Shown: positions 55,250 through 64,000 of the stretch, piece after piece | How the letters are laid out: each line of letters opens with the position of its first letter | Position numbering within the stretch: position 1 is the stretch's first letter | From: Nematopogon swammerdamellus | Lineage: Eukaryota; Arthropoda; Insecta; Lepidoptera; Adelidae | Direction of reading: 5' to 3' | Assembly: GCA_946902875.1 (NCBI GenBank) | Contig: OX336341.1 | Coordinates: forward strand, 1,488,001-1,552,000 | DNA: 64,000 bases | Made by a program: the position numbers and the translations under genes | Notes under the pieces: generated by a model | Seen by the model: the letters and a program-made list of their open reading frames with translations, nothing else | Database searches by the model: none | Told to the model about the DNA's origin: nothing

Positions 55250-55622
55250 CACTTAAAAAACCGGCCAAGTGCGAATCGAACACGCGAACCGAGGGTTCCG
55301 TATCGCCATGTCATGGTCACCGCCACTCACGCCATCTATGGCGTGTTTATGAAATGCTTCACATTAGTTAAAATTATTCATGATTAGTTAAAATGCTTCA
55401 TACTCTTCGGTAGACGGCGCGCATACACTTTTTAGTTTCTTCAATGGGAACCCTCTTGAATTTTTTTACTTGTTGTTATTTTTATTATTTGTTGTTTCGG
55501 CCATAATAACACATATTCTGTGAAAATTTCCACGGGCTACCTATTACGGTTCAAGAGATACAGCCCTCGGACAGACAGACAGACAGACGGCGTAGCCTTA
55601 GTACGACAGATACGGAACGCTA
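55250..55622 (+). mobile_element. Family G repeat, full-length reference copy
   Basis: AAAACCGGCCAAGTGCGAAT, GTATCGCCATGTCATGGTCA, ATTCTGTGAAAATTTCCACG, (ACAG)n and GATACGGAACGCTAAAA. Confidence 0.85.
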
Positions 55623-55914
55623 AAATATATGAAAATATGAATTGCATGGAAACAGAAGTCGTCACATTCATTTATCTTTTCCCTAAGGCCATAACCTGCC
55701 TCAAGAAATACTTGAATTATGAAGCAGCAGACATTGGTTGTCGCGTCGCCTCCCGATCGATTCAGACTCAAATCGATCGTACTATTTTATAGCGCCACTT
55801 CAACCCACACTTAATAATATCTTGACGTGTGCCTTTTCATAAATAACTTTCAATTAAACCCATACAAAATATAGAAGAGTCATGGGATCGTCTAACCGTT
55901 GAAAAGCACGTTGT

Positions 55915-56130
55915 CAGGTATGGTCATGGAGTAAGTAACTTTGTTTTATGGAATAATGCGTTTGTAGACTCTATTCATGATACTATAAATTTAATTGACG
56001 ATTTTTTGAAATATTTTCTGTATGTATGTATGTTCCTCTATAACTCTTAAACCGATCATCCGAATTGGATGAAAGTTTATACACTTTACTCACGTGTAGC
56101 ACATTTAACTAATAGTTGCGGTTACGCTAA
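55915..56130 (+). mobile_element. Helitron family P, 5' half
   Basis: GGTATGGTCATGGAGTAAGT to ATGTTCCTCTATAACTCTTA; the 3' CTAG end is lost. Confidence 0.7.
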
Positions 56131-56179
56131 GATGAAAATCTATTAGTGCATAAAAACGACTTAAAATTTTTAAGCTAAG

Positions 56180-56550
56180 TTTTTTTTTATAGAATCTGAA
56201 TAGACATCTGGTGAATTAGGTGCCATGTCAGTGCTTCCCTTCGGCCGTGCCGACACTGAACTGGACGGAAAAGACGAACTATTTAAATAGCCGTTTGTGG
56301 GACCACGAGGAACGACCCGTTTAAATTGACCTTCCATTTAGTGCGGTGCGGTGGTACCAAACCTGGCGGGCTAAACCCTACAACCTAGTAAGGTAAGAAG
56401 GGAAGAGACCTACAGTTTTACGTGGAATTCAAACCACGGTCAGCCTCCAACGGTCGAGCGGTCACCCATCAATCGACCTGGCCCGCCCAGGTGTGGTTAT
56501 GATCCGACCGACAGTCGACTGACAGCACCACTGAGCTACCGAGGTGGACA
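56180..56550 (-). mobile_element. SINE family A, full-length with small changes
   Basis: Tail side GGTGCCATGTCAGTGCTTCC; head complement with CACTGAGCTACCGAGG. Confidence 0.83.
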
Positions 56551-57120
56551 TGTAATCTGTACATGCGTAATCTATATTTTAAACTGCATAACGGTTAGCC
56601 TCGAATTAATAATTAAATTATAAAGTTAAGCTAAGAATATTAATGTGACAATGGCAATTCTTATTTTTGAATTGTTTGCTTCAAACTCCATCTTAGCCGT
56701 TTAAAGTGCGTGCCGCGATGTTTCAACGCACTCCAAGCGAGGCACAAGCAGGCACCACTAACGAGGGAATTAAAACCTGAAGGTACAACTCATAGCACTC
56801 GATATAGAGAAGTTATCTGACGAAGGGGTCAACCATATAAATAAGGTTGTGTGTGGTTTTAAAATTAATGTTTTATTACATAATGTGTTTTGAACATTGA
56901 TTATTTTTAGAGAGCAAAAAGGTACCACGAACACATTTTAATATAAAATGCGTAAGTCCGAAATGTGGAGCCCACATTTTTTTACAATAAAAAAAAAATT
57001 CAACTCCTCTCAAACAATACGAGATCGTACTTTGCGTAGTTATGCGGTTAGTTTTAAAAGTAAAGCCACGTCTCTAATAAAAAAAAATCCAGGGGCGAAT
57101 ATTCTAGAGTTTTATTCAAT
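56551..57120. other. Non-coding stretch, nothing recognised
   Basis: No motif assigned. Confidence 0.3.
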
Positions 57121-58912
57121 ACTAGCTGTTGCCCGCGGCTCCGCTCGCGTGAAATTCGTATTCCAAAGAAGAATGTAAGTAACTAAGGGCGAGGCCGAAG
57201 GCCGAGCTGCGTTCAGGTAATCGATAAACCTTCTCAAAGAAAGTAACTAACTAAGGGCGAGGCCGAAGGCCGAGCTGCTTTTAGGTATACGATAAACCTT
57301 CTCAAATAAAGTAGTAAGTAAGGGCGAGGCCGAAGGCCGAGCTGCGTTCAGGAAGACGATAAACCTTCTGGAAGAAAGGAAATAACTAAGTGCGAGACCG
57401 AAGGCCGAGCTGCGTTCAGGTAAACCAAAAACCCTCTTCCGCCTTCGGGCGTCGCCCTTAAAGACTTACTTTCTTCGACAGAATATAATATCGTTTACTC
57501 AATCTATTTATTTCATAAAAATAAAAAAGTAATATTAATAACTAAAGAATTAAAACCTACCTAACAAACATTAAAATAACTATCAAAACGGGCATTTTCA
57601 AATGTTCCTAGAGCACTTGCGGCATTACCCCGCTGGATGGCAAGGCTTACCCTTTGAATGAAGTACATAAGCCCTTGATGGCGGGACACCAGTTGCGTCA
57701 ACCAGCAGAGGCCCAAGCCACTTTTGGCTTCACTGCTCCACGGACCGATGGTTTTAACCGCAAACGCAACAAATTCGATCTTGAATTATATTTCTATATT
57801 TGTTGTGTTTGAGGCTCTCCGCCCCGGCCTCGGCCGCGCCAGCCGCTCTAGAAGATGTCCTAACGTGACTTGGAGCCAATGTGAGAACACAAGTGGCGTC
57901 CCACATCAAATAACTACCCTTAGTCCATGGCACTAAGGTGATAGCATCGGGCCTCGTGCCATCCAGCCGGGAATAACCGCGAGGTTCTAGGATGCACGGT
58001 ATATTTGCCGTCAGAAACGTGGACTTTATAATAAAATTTAAATTAAATTAACTCAAAATTAACTATATTAATTAACTTTATTCGAGATGGTTTAGCTTCT
58101 TCTTGAACGCAGCTCAGCCTTCGGCCTCGGCCTTAGTTACTTGCTTTCTTCGAGATGGTTTATCATTTATCAGAACGTAGCTCGGCCTTCGGCCTCGCAT
58201 TAGTTACTTACTTTCTTCAAAAATGTTTACCTTCTTCATGAACGCAGCTCGGCCTGCGGCCTCGCCCTTAGTTACTTGCTTTCTTCGAGATGGTTTAAGG
58301 TCTTCCCGAATAGAGCACGGCCTTCGGCCTCGCCCTTAGTTACTTACTTTCTTGAAGATGGTTTAGCTTCTTCCTGAACGCAGCTCGGCCTTCGGCCTCG
58401 CCCTTAGTTACTTGCTTTCTTCGAAATGGTTTTTCAATTATCAGAACGTATTTACTTACTTTCTTCAAGATGGTTTAGCTTCTTCCTGAACGCAGCTCGG
58501 CCTCGCCCATAGTTACTTGCTTTCTTCGAGATGGTTTTTTTGCAATTATCAGAACGTAGCTCGGCCTTCGGCTTCGCCTTAGTTACTTACTTTCTTCAAG
58601 ATGGTTTAGCTTCTTCCTGAACGCAGCTCGGCCTGCGGCCTCGCCGATAGTTACTTACTTTCTTCGAGAAGGTTTATGGTCTTCCAGAATAGAGCTCGGC
58701 CTTCGACCTCGCCCTTAGTTACTTACTTTCTTCAAGAATTTTTTTTCTTCTTCCTGAACTCAGCTCCGCCTTCCGCCTCGCCCTTAGTTACTTTCATCGA
58801 GAAAGAATATCGTTTACGTGAGTGCAGATCCGCCTTCGGCCCCGCCTTTAGTTACTTATTTTCTTTTTTTGAAATACGAATTTCACGCGAGCGAAGTCGC
58901 GGGCAACAGATA
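57121..58912. mobile_element. Composite palindromic element: Helitron-like ends, inverted ~68-bp satellites, retroelement core
   Basis: Left end CTAGCTGTTGCCCGCGGCTC (57122) and right end GAAGTCGCGGGCAACAG are inverted copies of a Helitron-like 3' terminus. Inside the left end lie four ~68-bp units (57185-57425) with GCGAGGCCGAAGGCCGAGCT. Inside the right end lie about twelve units in inverse orientation (58085-58850) with CAGCTCGGCCTTCGGCCTCG. The spacer carries the - strand coding remnant at 57590-58015. Confidence 0.85.
57590..58015 (-). mobile_element. Retroelement C-terminal coding remnant (longest of five)
   Basis: The - strand reads PRGYSRLDGTRPDAITLVPW, TKGSYLMWDATCVLTLAPSH, a broken stretch with a stop, then TIGPWSSEAKSGLGLCWLTQ and FIQRVSLAIQRGNAASALGT. 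RPD ... MWDAT resembles a PD-(D/E)XK nuclease signature, and the end matches the 37.9-kb fragment. I infer a C-terminal endonuclease-like domain of an uncharacterised retroelement protein. Confidence 0.6.
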
Positions 58913-59210
58913 TATAAATTGTATTGCACCAATGACAGCGACATTACTTAGACTTAAAATTATTATTATTTATTTATCAAACAATTTGTTACCGGCCAGC
59001 TCACGTCGAGATGACAGTTGTCCGTTGTCAACATAACATTTGAAATTGTTTTTTACCTTTACTTTGGATTACGTGATTTTTATTATATTTTTTAATTATT
59101 ATGTTAATCCCCACTGTCACTATAAAAAGTTTCGTCAAATTCCGTTCAGTGGTTTTTGCGAGATGCGCGTACAAGTAGGCATTTTTGCATTTACGATTTT
59201 ATTATATGTA

Positions 59211-59659
59211 CTAGCTGTGCCCGCGGCTCCGCCCGCTCTCATATTTCACTTCACTGCTAACCTCATAAGCCATTTAGCGTGATAGTAAGTAGCCTATAGT
59301 TGATGGGAAGAATCAAGCTATCCGTAGAATTTTGTTTTATTAAAATCGGTTCAGTGGTTCTCGAGTTATAAGCGGACAGACAGACACTCAGACATACAGA
59401 AAGCAGACGTTGGATTTTATTATATTATATATATATATATATGTACTAGCTGTGCCCGCGGCTCCGCCCGCTCTCATATTTCACTTCACTGCTAACCTCA
59501 TAAGCCATTTAGCGTGATAGTAAGTAGCCTATAGTTGATGGGAAGAATCAAGCTATCCGTAGAATTTTGTTTTATTAAAATCGGTTCAGTGGTTCTCGAG
59601 TTATAAGCGGACAGACAGACACTCAGACATACAGAAAGCAGACGTTGGATTTTATTATA
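59211..59659 (-). mobile_element. Helitron-like end, exact 214-bp tandem duplication
   Basis: CTAGCTGTGCCCGCGGCTCC to TTGGATTTTATTATA occurs at 59211-59424 and again at 59446-59659 with no difference seen, joined by a (TA)n run. Confidence 0.88.
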
Positions 59660-60121
59660 GGTAAGGATAGAAAGAATAGATATGTATAGACTATTGTGTT
59701 CAAGTTATAAAAAAGAAGAACTGTCATTTTCGTTGTATCTACTTATTTTTGAATTTCGAATGGATATTTTATTCAAATTGTATTTGCTGCCAGTTCTCAA
59801 GATATAATTATGTACTTTGGACTACGTGATTTGAAACGCGCAATAATGTTTATAATTGTTTAATTTTTTTTTTATTTTTGTTATTTTTTTTTACGTATTA
59901 TGTTAACCCGGCATATAAACTGCCACTATACAAAGTTTCGTCTAATTCCGTTCAGTGGTTTTTGCGTGATGCGCGTACAGACAAACAAACAAACAAACAA
60001 AAATTTTAAAAACTGTTCTAACATGTTCAGAATCTCATTTTAAGCCACCCTGGTTAGTTTTTTTCCGAATACATCCAATGTACAGACTTTCTTACCTTTA
60101 CGATTTTATTATATGTATAGA
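59660..60121 (-). mobile_element. Rest of Helitron-like element
   Basis: On the - strand it starts TCTATACATATAATAAAATC at 60121 (A before TC) and continues with AATCACGCAAAAACCACTGA-like sequence, (TTTG)n at 59988-60002, into the duplicated ends. Confidence 0.7.
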
Positions 60122-60849
60122 TTTCGGGGTATTGTTTGAGCAAAATTAAAATTTTGAAAAATTACAACGATACCATCATGCAAAATAATATAAGACATAT
60201 TTAGGTTGTTTTCCTAAATCAAAATAATTATTCTTGTGTGAGTAGTAAAGCGAATAAAACGCCACAATTAGGTACCACTTTACGATTATTTTTTTCTGAT
60301 ACTTATTCACACCAATTCGAAAAATTAAAACAATTACGTTAAAGATTAAGTTCTCTATTTAATGCTATGATATTTAAAGTAGTGTATTTTTAAATTATTA
60401 TGACAAAACTGGCATTCAAAAGTTTACAGTCAGTTGTACAGTTTAATTCAACTAAGGGTCTTAAGGCGAGAATATGGGTCAAAAGGTCAACTTTAAACGA
60501 AATTATTGAGCTATTGGTAAAGATAAAAAATCTGTAAAAAATATATGGTATGTATTGATCTTTAATTAACAAACATAGTGAAAAAAATATACTTTATTTA
60601 CATACTTTGAATAGGTGTTAAATAAATCTCCAAAAAATATCAATAAGTACGAAAATTTTACATTCAAGTTAAATTATCTTGAGAAGCATAAATTGTTTCA
60701 ATACAAGACCCTCATAGAAATATAGATAATATTTTTCCCTACAATCGTAGCGAAATAAATATTTTGTTCCATCTTTCCAACACGTGAAATTTAATAAATA
60801 GTGTGATTTTCGCGCAAACATTCATCGTCGGCGCGACGTATCAGCCATC
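60122..60849. other. Non-coding AT-rich stretch, nothing recognised
   Basis: No motif assigned. Confidence 0.35.
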
Positions 60850-61636
60850 CGGAACCCTGGGGTTCCGCGGAAGGGTCACAGTGGTTCCGTGGGTTACAGC
60901 CGGAAAAAGCACAAAACGCTCTCCCTAATCAAATACGTGTAATATGCATTTAATTTCAAACTATAGTTTTGCTATTCAAATCAAACATGATTATCCGCCA
61001 TCAATTTATTATCAAAAATTTGGTATAGGTCATCTAAATTTAGTTTTTTATTTTCACAATAGCTAATTAACTTTTATTAAGATTAAGATTTTTTTTTTTT
61101 TTTTATTTAAGATTTTTTATTTATCAACCTCTCATTCTCATCTCAAGATCTCATTCATATCACTGGCCCGGGGTTGTTCTTTTTTCTTTTAATGTATAGT
61201 TTAATGAAATCACTCTGTATACTTCTATAACCATATTGCAATAAAGACTCTTTCTAACTTTTTTAATCGACTTGGTGTTTCGCCACAGATTACTTAATAG
61301 TTACTTCGTAACAGATAAATCACTCCATAGAAAATGTTCCTACCTTCGAGCTTTAATAGCCTACTGTTTCACGTCGCCAATCGCTGCGTGCGAAAATGTA
61401 GGTACCTTAACGATCGAGTGTAAAGTGGTTATTGCTTTGCAGCAGCGAGCAGTTGCGTGGGCGAGCGTCTGTGTATACTTCGCGCGGCTGACGAATTTTC
61501 ACTGAAATAGACCGCCGGCGGCCCGTCGGGCAGTAGGTAAAGCGCGCGCAAGTATATAGAGTGCGTGAGGCCTGGTTTCGCCAACAGAAGGACGATCATT
61601 TTGGGTTCCGTAAACGAAAATAATTGGGAACCGCTG
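60850..61636. mobile_element. hAT-like MITE, family Q, copy 2, one end lost, with insertions
   Basis: CCTGGGGTTCCGCGGAAGGG to ATTGGGAACCGCTG, inverse of 46043-46618. It holds an unknown insert at about 61081-61265 (T-run, AATAAAGACTCTTTC) and repeat D at 61284-61585. Confidence 0.78.
61284..61585 (-). mobile_element. Repeat family D, copy 3, inserted in a MITE
   Basis: ACAGATTACTTAATAGTTAC to TGCGTGAGGCCTGG. The target TTTCGCC appears on both sides (61278-61284 and 61578-61584); the sister MITE has one TTCCGCC at this point. Confidence 0.78.
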
Positions 61637-61649
61637 CCTTAGAACATGT

Positions 61650-61910
61650 GTTCGGTGGCCGCGACACGTTGCGCCACGCCGCAACACGCCGCGCCACGCC
61701 GCGCCGCCCCGCGCGGTCTAAGTATTTAGCCGGACATGCAGTGCGGCCGCCGTCACGTGGCTAATCAGCGGTGCAGGAACGCCGGCTGGCCCCCGCGACC
61801 TGAATAATTTAGAACTGACATCGGAAGCGCCCCGCTCTACAACTGAAAGCGGTTTCTCCAAGACGTAAAATCGATTCCGATTCGTGCGCCGCGCTGCATA
61901 GGCCGCCGGA
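61650..61910. promoter_or_regulatory. GC-rich island, possible promoter
   Basis: (CGCCGCGCCACG)n-like sequence at 61655-61720, then unique DNA with CACGTG at 61755. No TATA box or exon attached. Confidence 0.25.
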
Positions 61911-62117
61911 ACGCAGTCGTGAGCTCATTCGTTTTGGATTTTCATTGCGAGAGTTAAAATTGACGTTGTTAAAGCCCCAATTATGCAGTGGCCTAACTTC
62001 GGAACAAACATACGTGTGTATTGTACAGTTTTGTATGTGGCTGGAATGAATTTGAATTTGTTGTGTGTGCAATGGGACAAGTGCCTGAATGAATAAATGA
62101 TTTGATTTGATTTGATT
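61911..62117 (+). mobile_element. Probable non-LTR 3' end with (TTGAT)n tail
   Basis: Ends GCCTGAATGAATAAATGATT and (TGATT)3. Confidence 0.5.
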
Positions 62118-62289
62118 TTATAAATTCGATGTGTGAATGTGTGAATAATTTTATATAAGACTGCCCCTCTATAAATGTTTTCCTCAAATCAGTTAATCCC
62201 CTACAGACTATTCAATTTTAGCTACAGCTTACGGGTTTAATTTTAAGAATTTTATGTTTGAGACACTTTAATAATTTTACTTTTATATA

Positions 62290-62385
62290 TATTTTTTTAT
62301 GTAATCCGGTATGGGCGGCTTAGGAAGGGTCAACGGAAATACTCTAGCTATTATCACTTCCGAGAAGGTAAGTGGCATACCAATC
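62290..62385 (-). mobile_element. SINE family B, tail fragment
   Basis: TTATGTAATCCGGTATGGGC to GAAGGTAAGTGGCATACC. Confidence 0.7.
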
Positions 62386-62700
62386 GGCCAAGTGCGAGTT
62401 TTACTCGCGCACGGAGGGTTCCCTTGATCTGCTATACCATAACTTTCAAAAAATCATATCCGCCTATCTTTTGTCTGTCTGCAATGTAAAGTACTTGTGG
62501 CGCCATCTATTATTTTGTTTCTTGTGTGGGGGAGCACCCTTAATTTCTTTTTATTTTTGCTTTTTTTAATTATTTGTTGGCATATTCGTCATAATAAAAC
62601 ATATTCTGTGAAAATTTTAACCGCATACCTATTACGGTTCAAAAGATACAGCAGTAGGATAGGCAGACAGACAAACAGAGAACGTAGAATATTTTATAAT
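62385..62700 (+). mobile_element. Family G repeat
   Basis: CGGCCAAGTGCGAGTTTTAC, ATTCTGTGAAAATTTTAACC and (GACA)n. Confidence 0.78.
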
Positions 62701-62849
62701 TTTTTTTTATTTAGGTTTGTCCACATATTATCGCTCCATACATTCAATAACTTATAATAATTAACAAGTCAAAAATAATTAAATCTAGACCTAAAAATAA
62801 CTAAATTAACTATAAAAAATAATCTAACTATAAATAAAAATAGTTGTCC

Positions 62850-62930
62850 ATAGGTACCATAAGCATGATCCCCATGACCGTAGCGCCGTTCCCTCTCTGG
62901 ACCGCCAGGCTGATCCGCAAGTTGAACAGG
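62850..62930 (-). mobile_element. Retroelement C-terminal fragment (LAVQRGNGATVMG)
   Basis: The - strand reads LRISLAVQRGNGATVMGIML. The AT-rich DNA to its left (62700-62850) is probably its 3' tail. Confidence 0.6.
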
Positions 62931-63003
62931 CTTAGTAATAGGCTACCTTATGGATGCGAAACACTAAAAAATTACTGTTATACGATTATAATAACACATA
63001 TAA

Positions 63004-63330
63004 TTTTTTTTTTTATGCAAACTGACACGGTTGGCTACATCACCTACAACATCCGTGATGTCAGCCCATAACACCGGATAAGCTTGGTGCCACGTCAGTG
63101 CTTCCCTTCGGTCGTGTCGGCTACACTGAACTGGACGGAAAACACAAACTATTTACATAGCCGTTTCGACCGACCTTTCATTCACTGCGGTGGTACCAAC
63201 CCGGGCGGGTTAAACCCTACCACCTAGTAATATAAGAAGGGAGTCATATCTCTTAGTCGCCTTTTACGACATACACGGGGAGAGATGCAGTGGGGCTATT
63301 CTTTTAAAGTACCGGCCCCACACGGTACTG
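63004..63330 (-). mobile_element. SINE C/A chimera, full-length
   Basis: Complete in reverse: tail TTTTTATGCAAACTGACACG, A body, junction TATAAGAAGGGAGTCATATC, C head to GTACCGGCCCCACACGGTAC. Confidence 0.9.
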
Positions 63331-63397
63331 TACGGTGATTAAAAATAATTAAGTATATCCACAGAAATCCTAAGTAATAGAGTATATCCATGATAGA

Positions 63398-63500
63398 GTA
63401 AAATTTTACACGGTTGGCTAACATCACCTACTACATCCGTGATGTCAGCGCCTAACACATTGGTGAGCCAGGTGCCATGTCAGTGCTTCCCTTCGGTCGT
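63398..63500 (-). mobile_element. SINE family A, tail fragment
   Basis: TTTTACACGGTTGGCTAACA to CAGTGCTTCCCTTCGGTCGT. Confidence 0.75.
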
Positions 63501-63894
63501 AACCTAACCTAACCTACCTACGTACCTCCCACGTTTTTGTGATGGCTATGACCCTAGATATACTTCCGTCGGTATACACGTGTTGTCTCCGCGCCCGCCC
63601 CGACCGCGCCGCGCCGCCGCCCAGCACTAAATACTTTGATCACAATCGGCCATGCGAGCCTTCCACTCAACCGGTCTCGGCTCAGTCGCCCCCCCTGATG
63701 TTATGTAAGGCTAACGATGCACTAACACACAGAGGACACTGCACTAACTAATACAGCACTAGCTTCAAAATGCGGCTAGTGAACTCTAATGTAGAATAGT
63801 GAAGCCGAAACGCTCAAGTTAAACGAAAATGTCATCCCGTTGCGTCATTTCCTATTTTCAAAATCTCCGGTGTGCCACTCTATAGCCACTTCAT
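63501..63894. other. Unassigned stretch with GC-rich patch
   Basis: Three CCTAA units at 63501-63516, a C/G-rich patch at 63585-63625 (CCGCGCCGCGCCGCCGCCCA) and an initiator-like CTCAGTCG at 63681. No exon. Confidence 0.35.
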
Positions 63895-64000
63895 ATTTCC
63901 CTTGCCCCTTATTAGGTGGTAGGCTCAAATTGTAGCCGACTGGATTGATACCACCTTATTGGATGTAAGATGGCCGCATAAGAGCCTCGGCTGTGTTCTC
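63895..64000 (+). mobile_element. SINE family B, middle part, cut by the window end
   Basis: CTTGCCCCTTATTAGGTGGT through GATGTAAGATGGCCGCATAA; forward orientation. Confidence 0.78.

Noticed and set aside
57724..57936. 70-codon + frame
   Set aside because: The opposite strand carries the recognisable retroelement C-terminus.

Overview
The window is non-coding-rich eukaryotic DNA, best read as a piece of a moth or butterfly (Lepidoptera) nuclear genome. Evidence: split genes with GT-AG introns, an insect-type arylalkylamine N-acetyltransferase, AT-rich background, and a dense load of SINEs, non-LTR retrotransposon 3' ends, Helitron-like elements with CTAG ends and terminal-inverted-repeat (TIR) MITEs of lepidopteran type. 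Species cannot be named from sequence alone.

Two protein genes can be supported, both on the + strand. (1) The 3' end of a C2H2 zinc-finger gene: an internal exon at 601-747 joined across a 588-bp intron to the terminal exon 1336-1963. The splice rebuilds a perfect finger and leads into a long Leu/Asn/Pro/Ser repeat tail. (2) An arylalkylamine/dopamine N-acetyltransferase-like gene in three exons (19646-19848, 21740-22009, 24812-24991). Splice sites and frame are intact, but a TGA at 21770-21772 interrupts it where the family continues; this is a recent null allele, young pseudogene, readthrough site or sequence error. Weaker gene signals: a possible terminal exon at 3680-3801, a TATA promoter with first exon at 38588-38747, a possible exon at 41052-41202, and GC-rich islands near 12.5, 13.4-13.7, 61.7 and 63.6 kb.

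The rest is mobile DNA. SINE family A has a composite Pol III head: tRNA-like A and B boxes with a 5S rRNA-like segment between them. SINE family B has a Ser/Leu-tRNA-like head. Family C carries the GTCGTAAAAGGCGACTAAGG motif. At least six copies share one junction joining the C head to the A body, so this looks like a chimeric SINE subfamily that amplified as a unit. DNA-transposon remnants include hAT-type MITEs with perfect 8-bp target duplications (4200-4501, 25930-26212, 27603-28050), a Harbinger-type MITE with TTA duplications (8756-9408), and many palindromic MITEs, several nested inside other repeats so that empty sites can be read directly.

Tandem DNA: an uninterrupted (GAATA)80 array (32511-32910), a 13-unit ~110-126-bp minisatellite (51143-52638), and two inverted ~68-bp satellite arrays bounded by Helitron-like ends (57121-58912). 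A non-LTR element at 35152-36872 keeps its endonuclease start and reverse-transcriptase C-terminus but has lost the middle. Five fragments of another element's C-terminus, all on the - strand, are scattered over the window.
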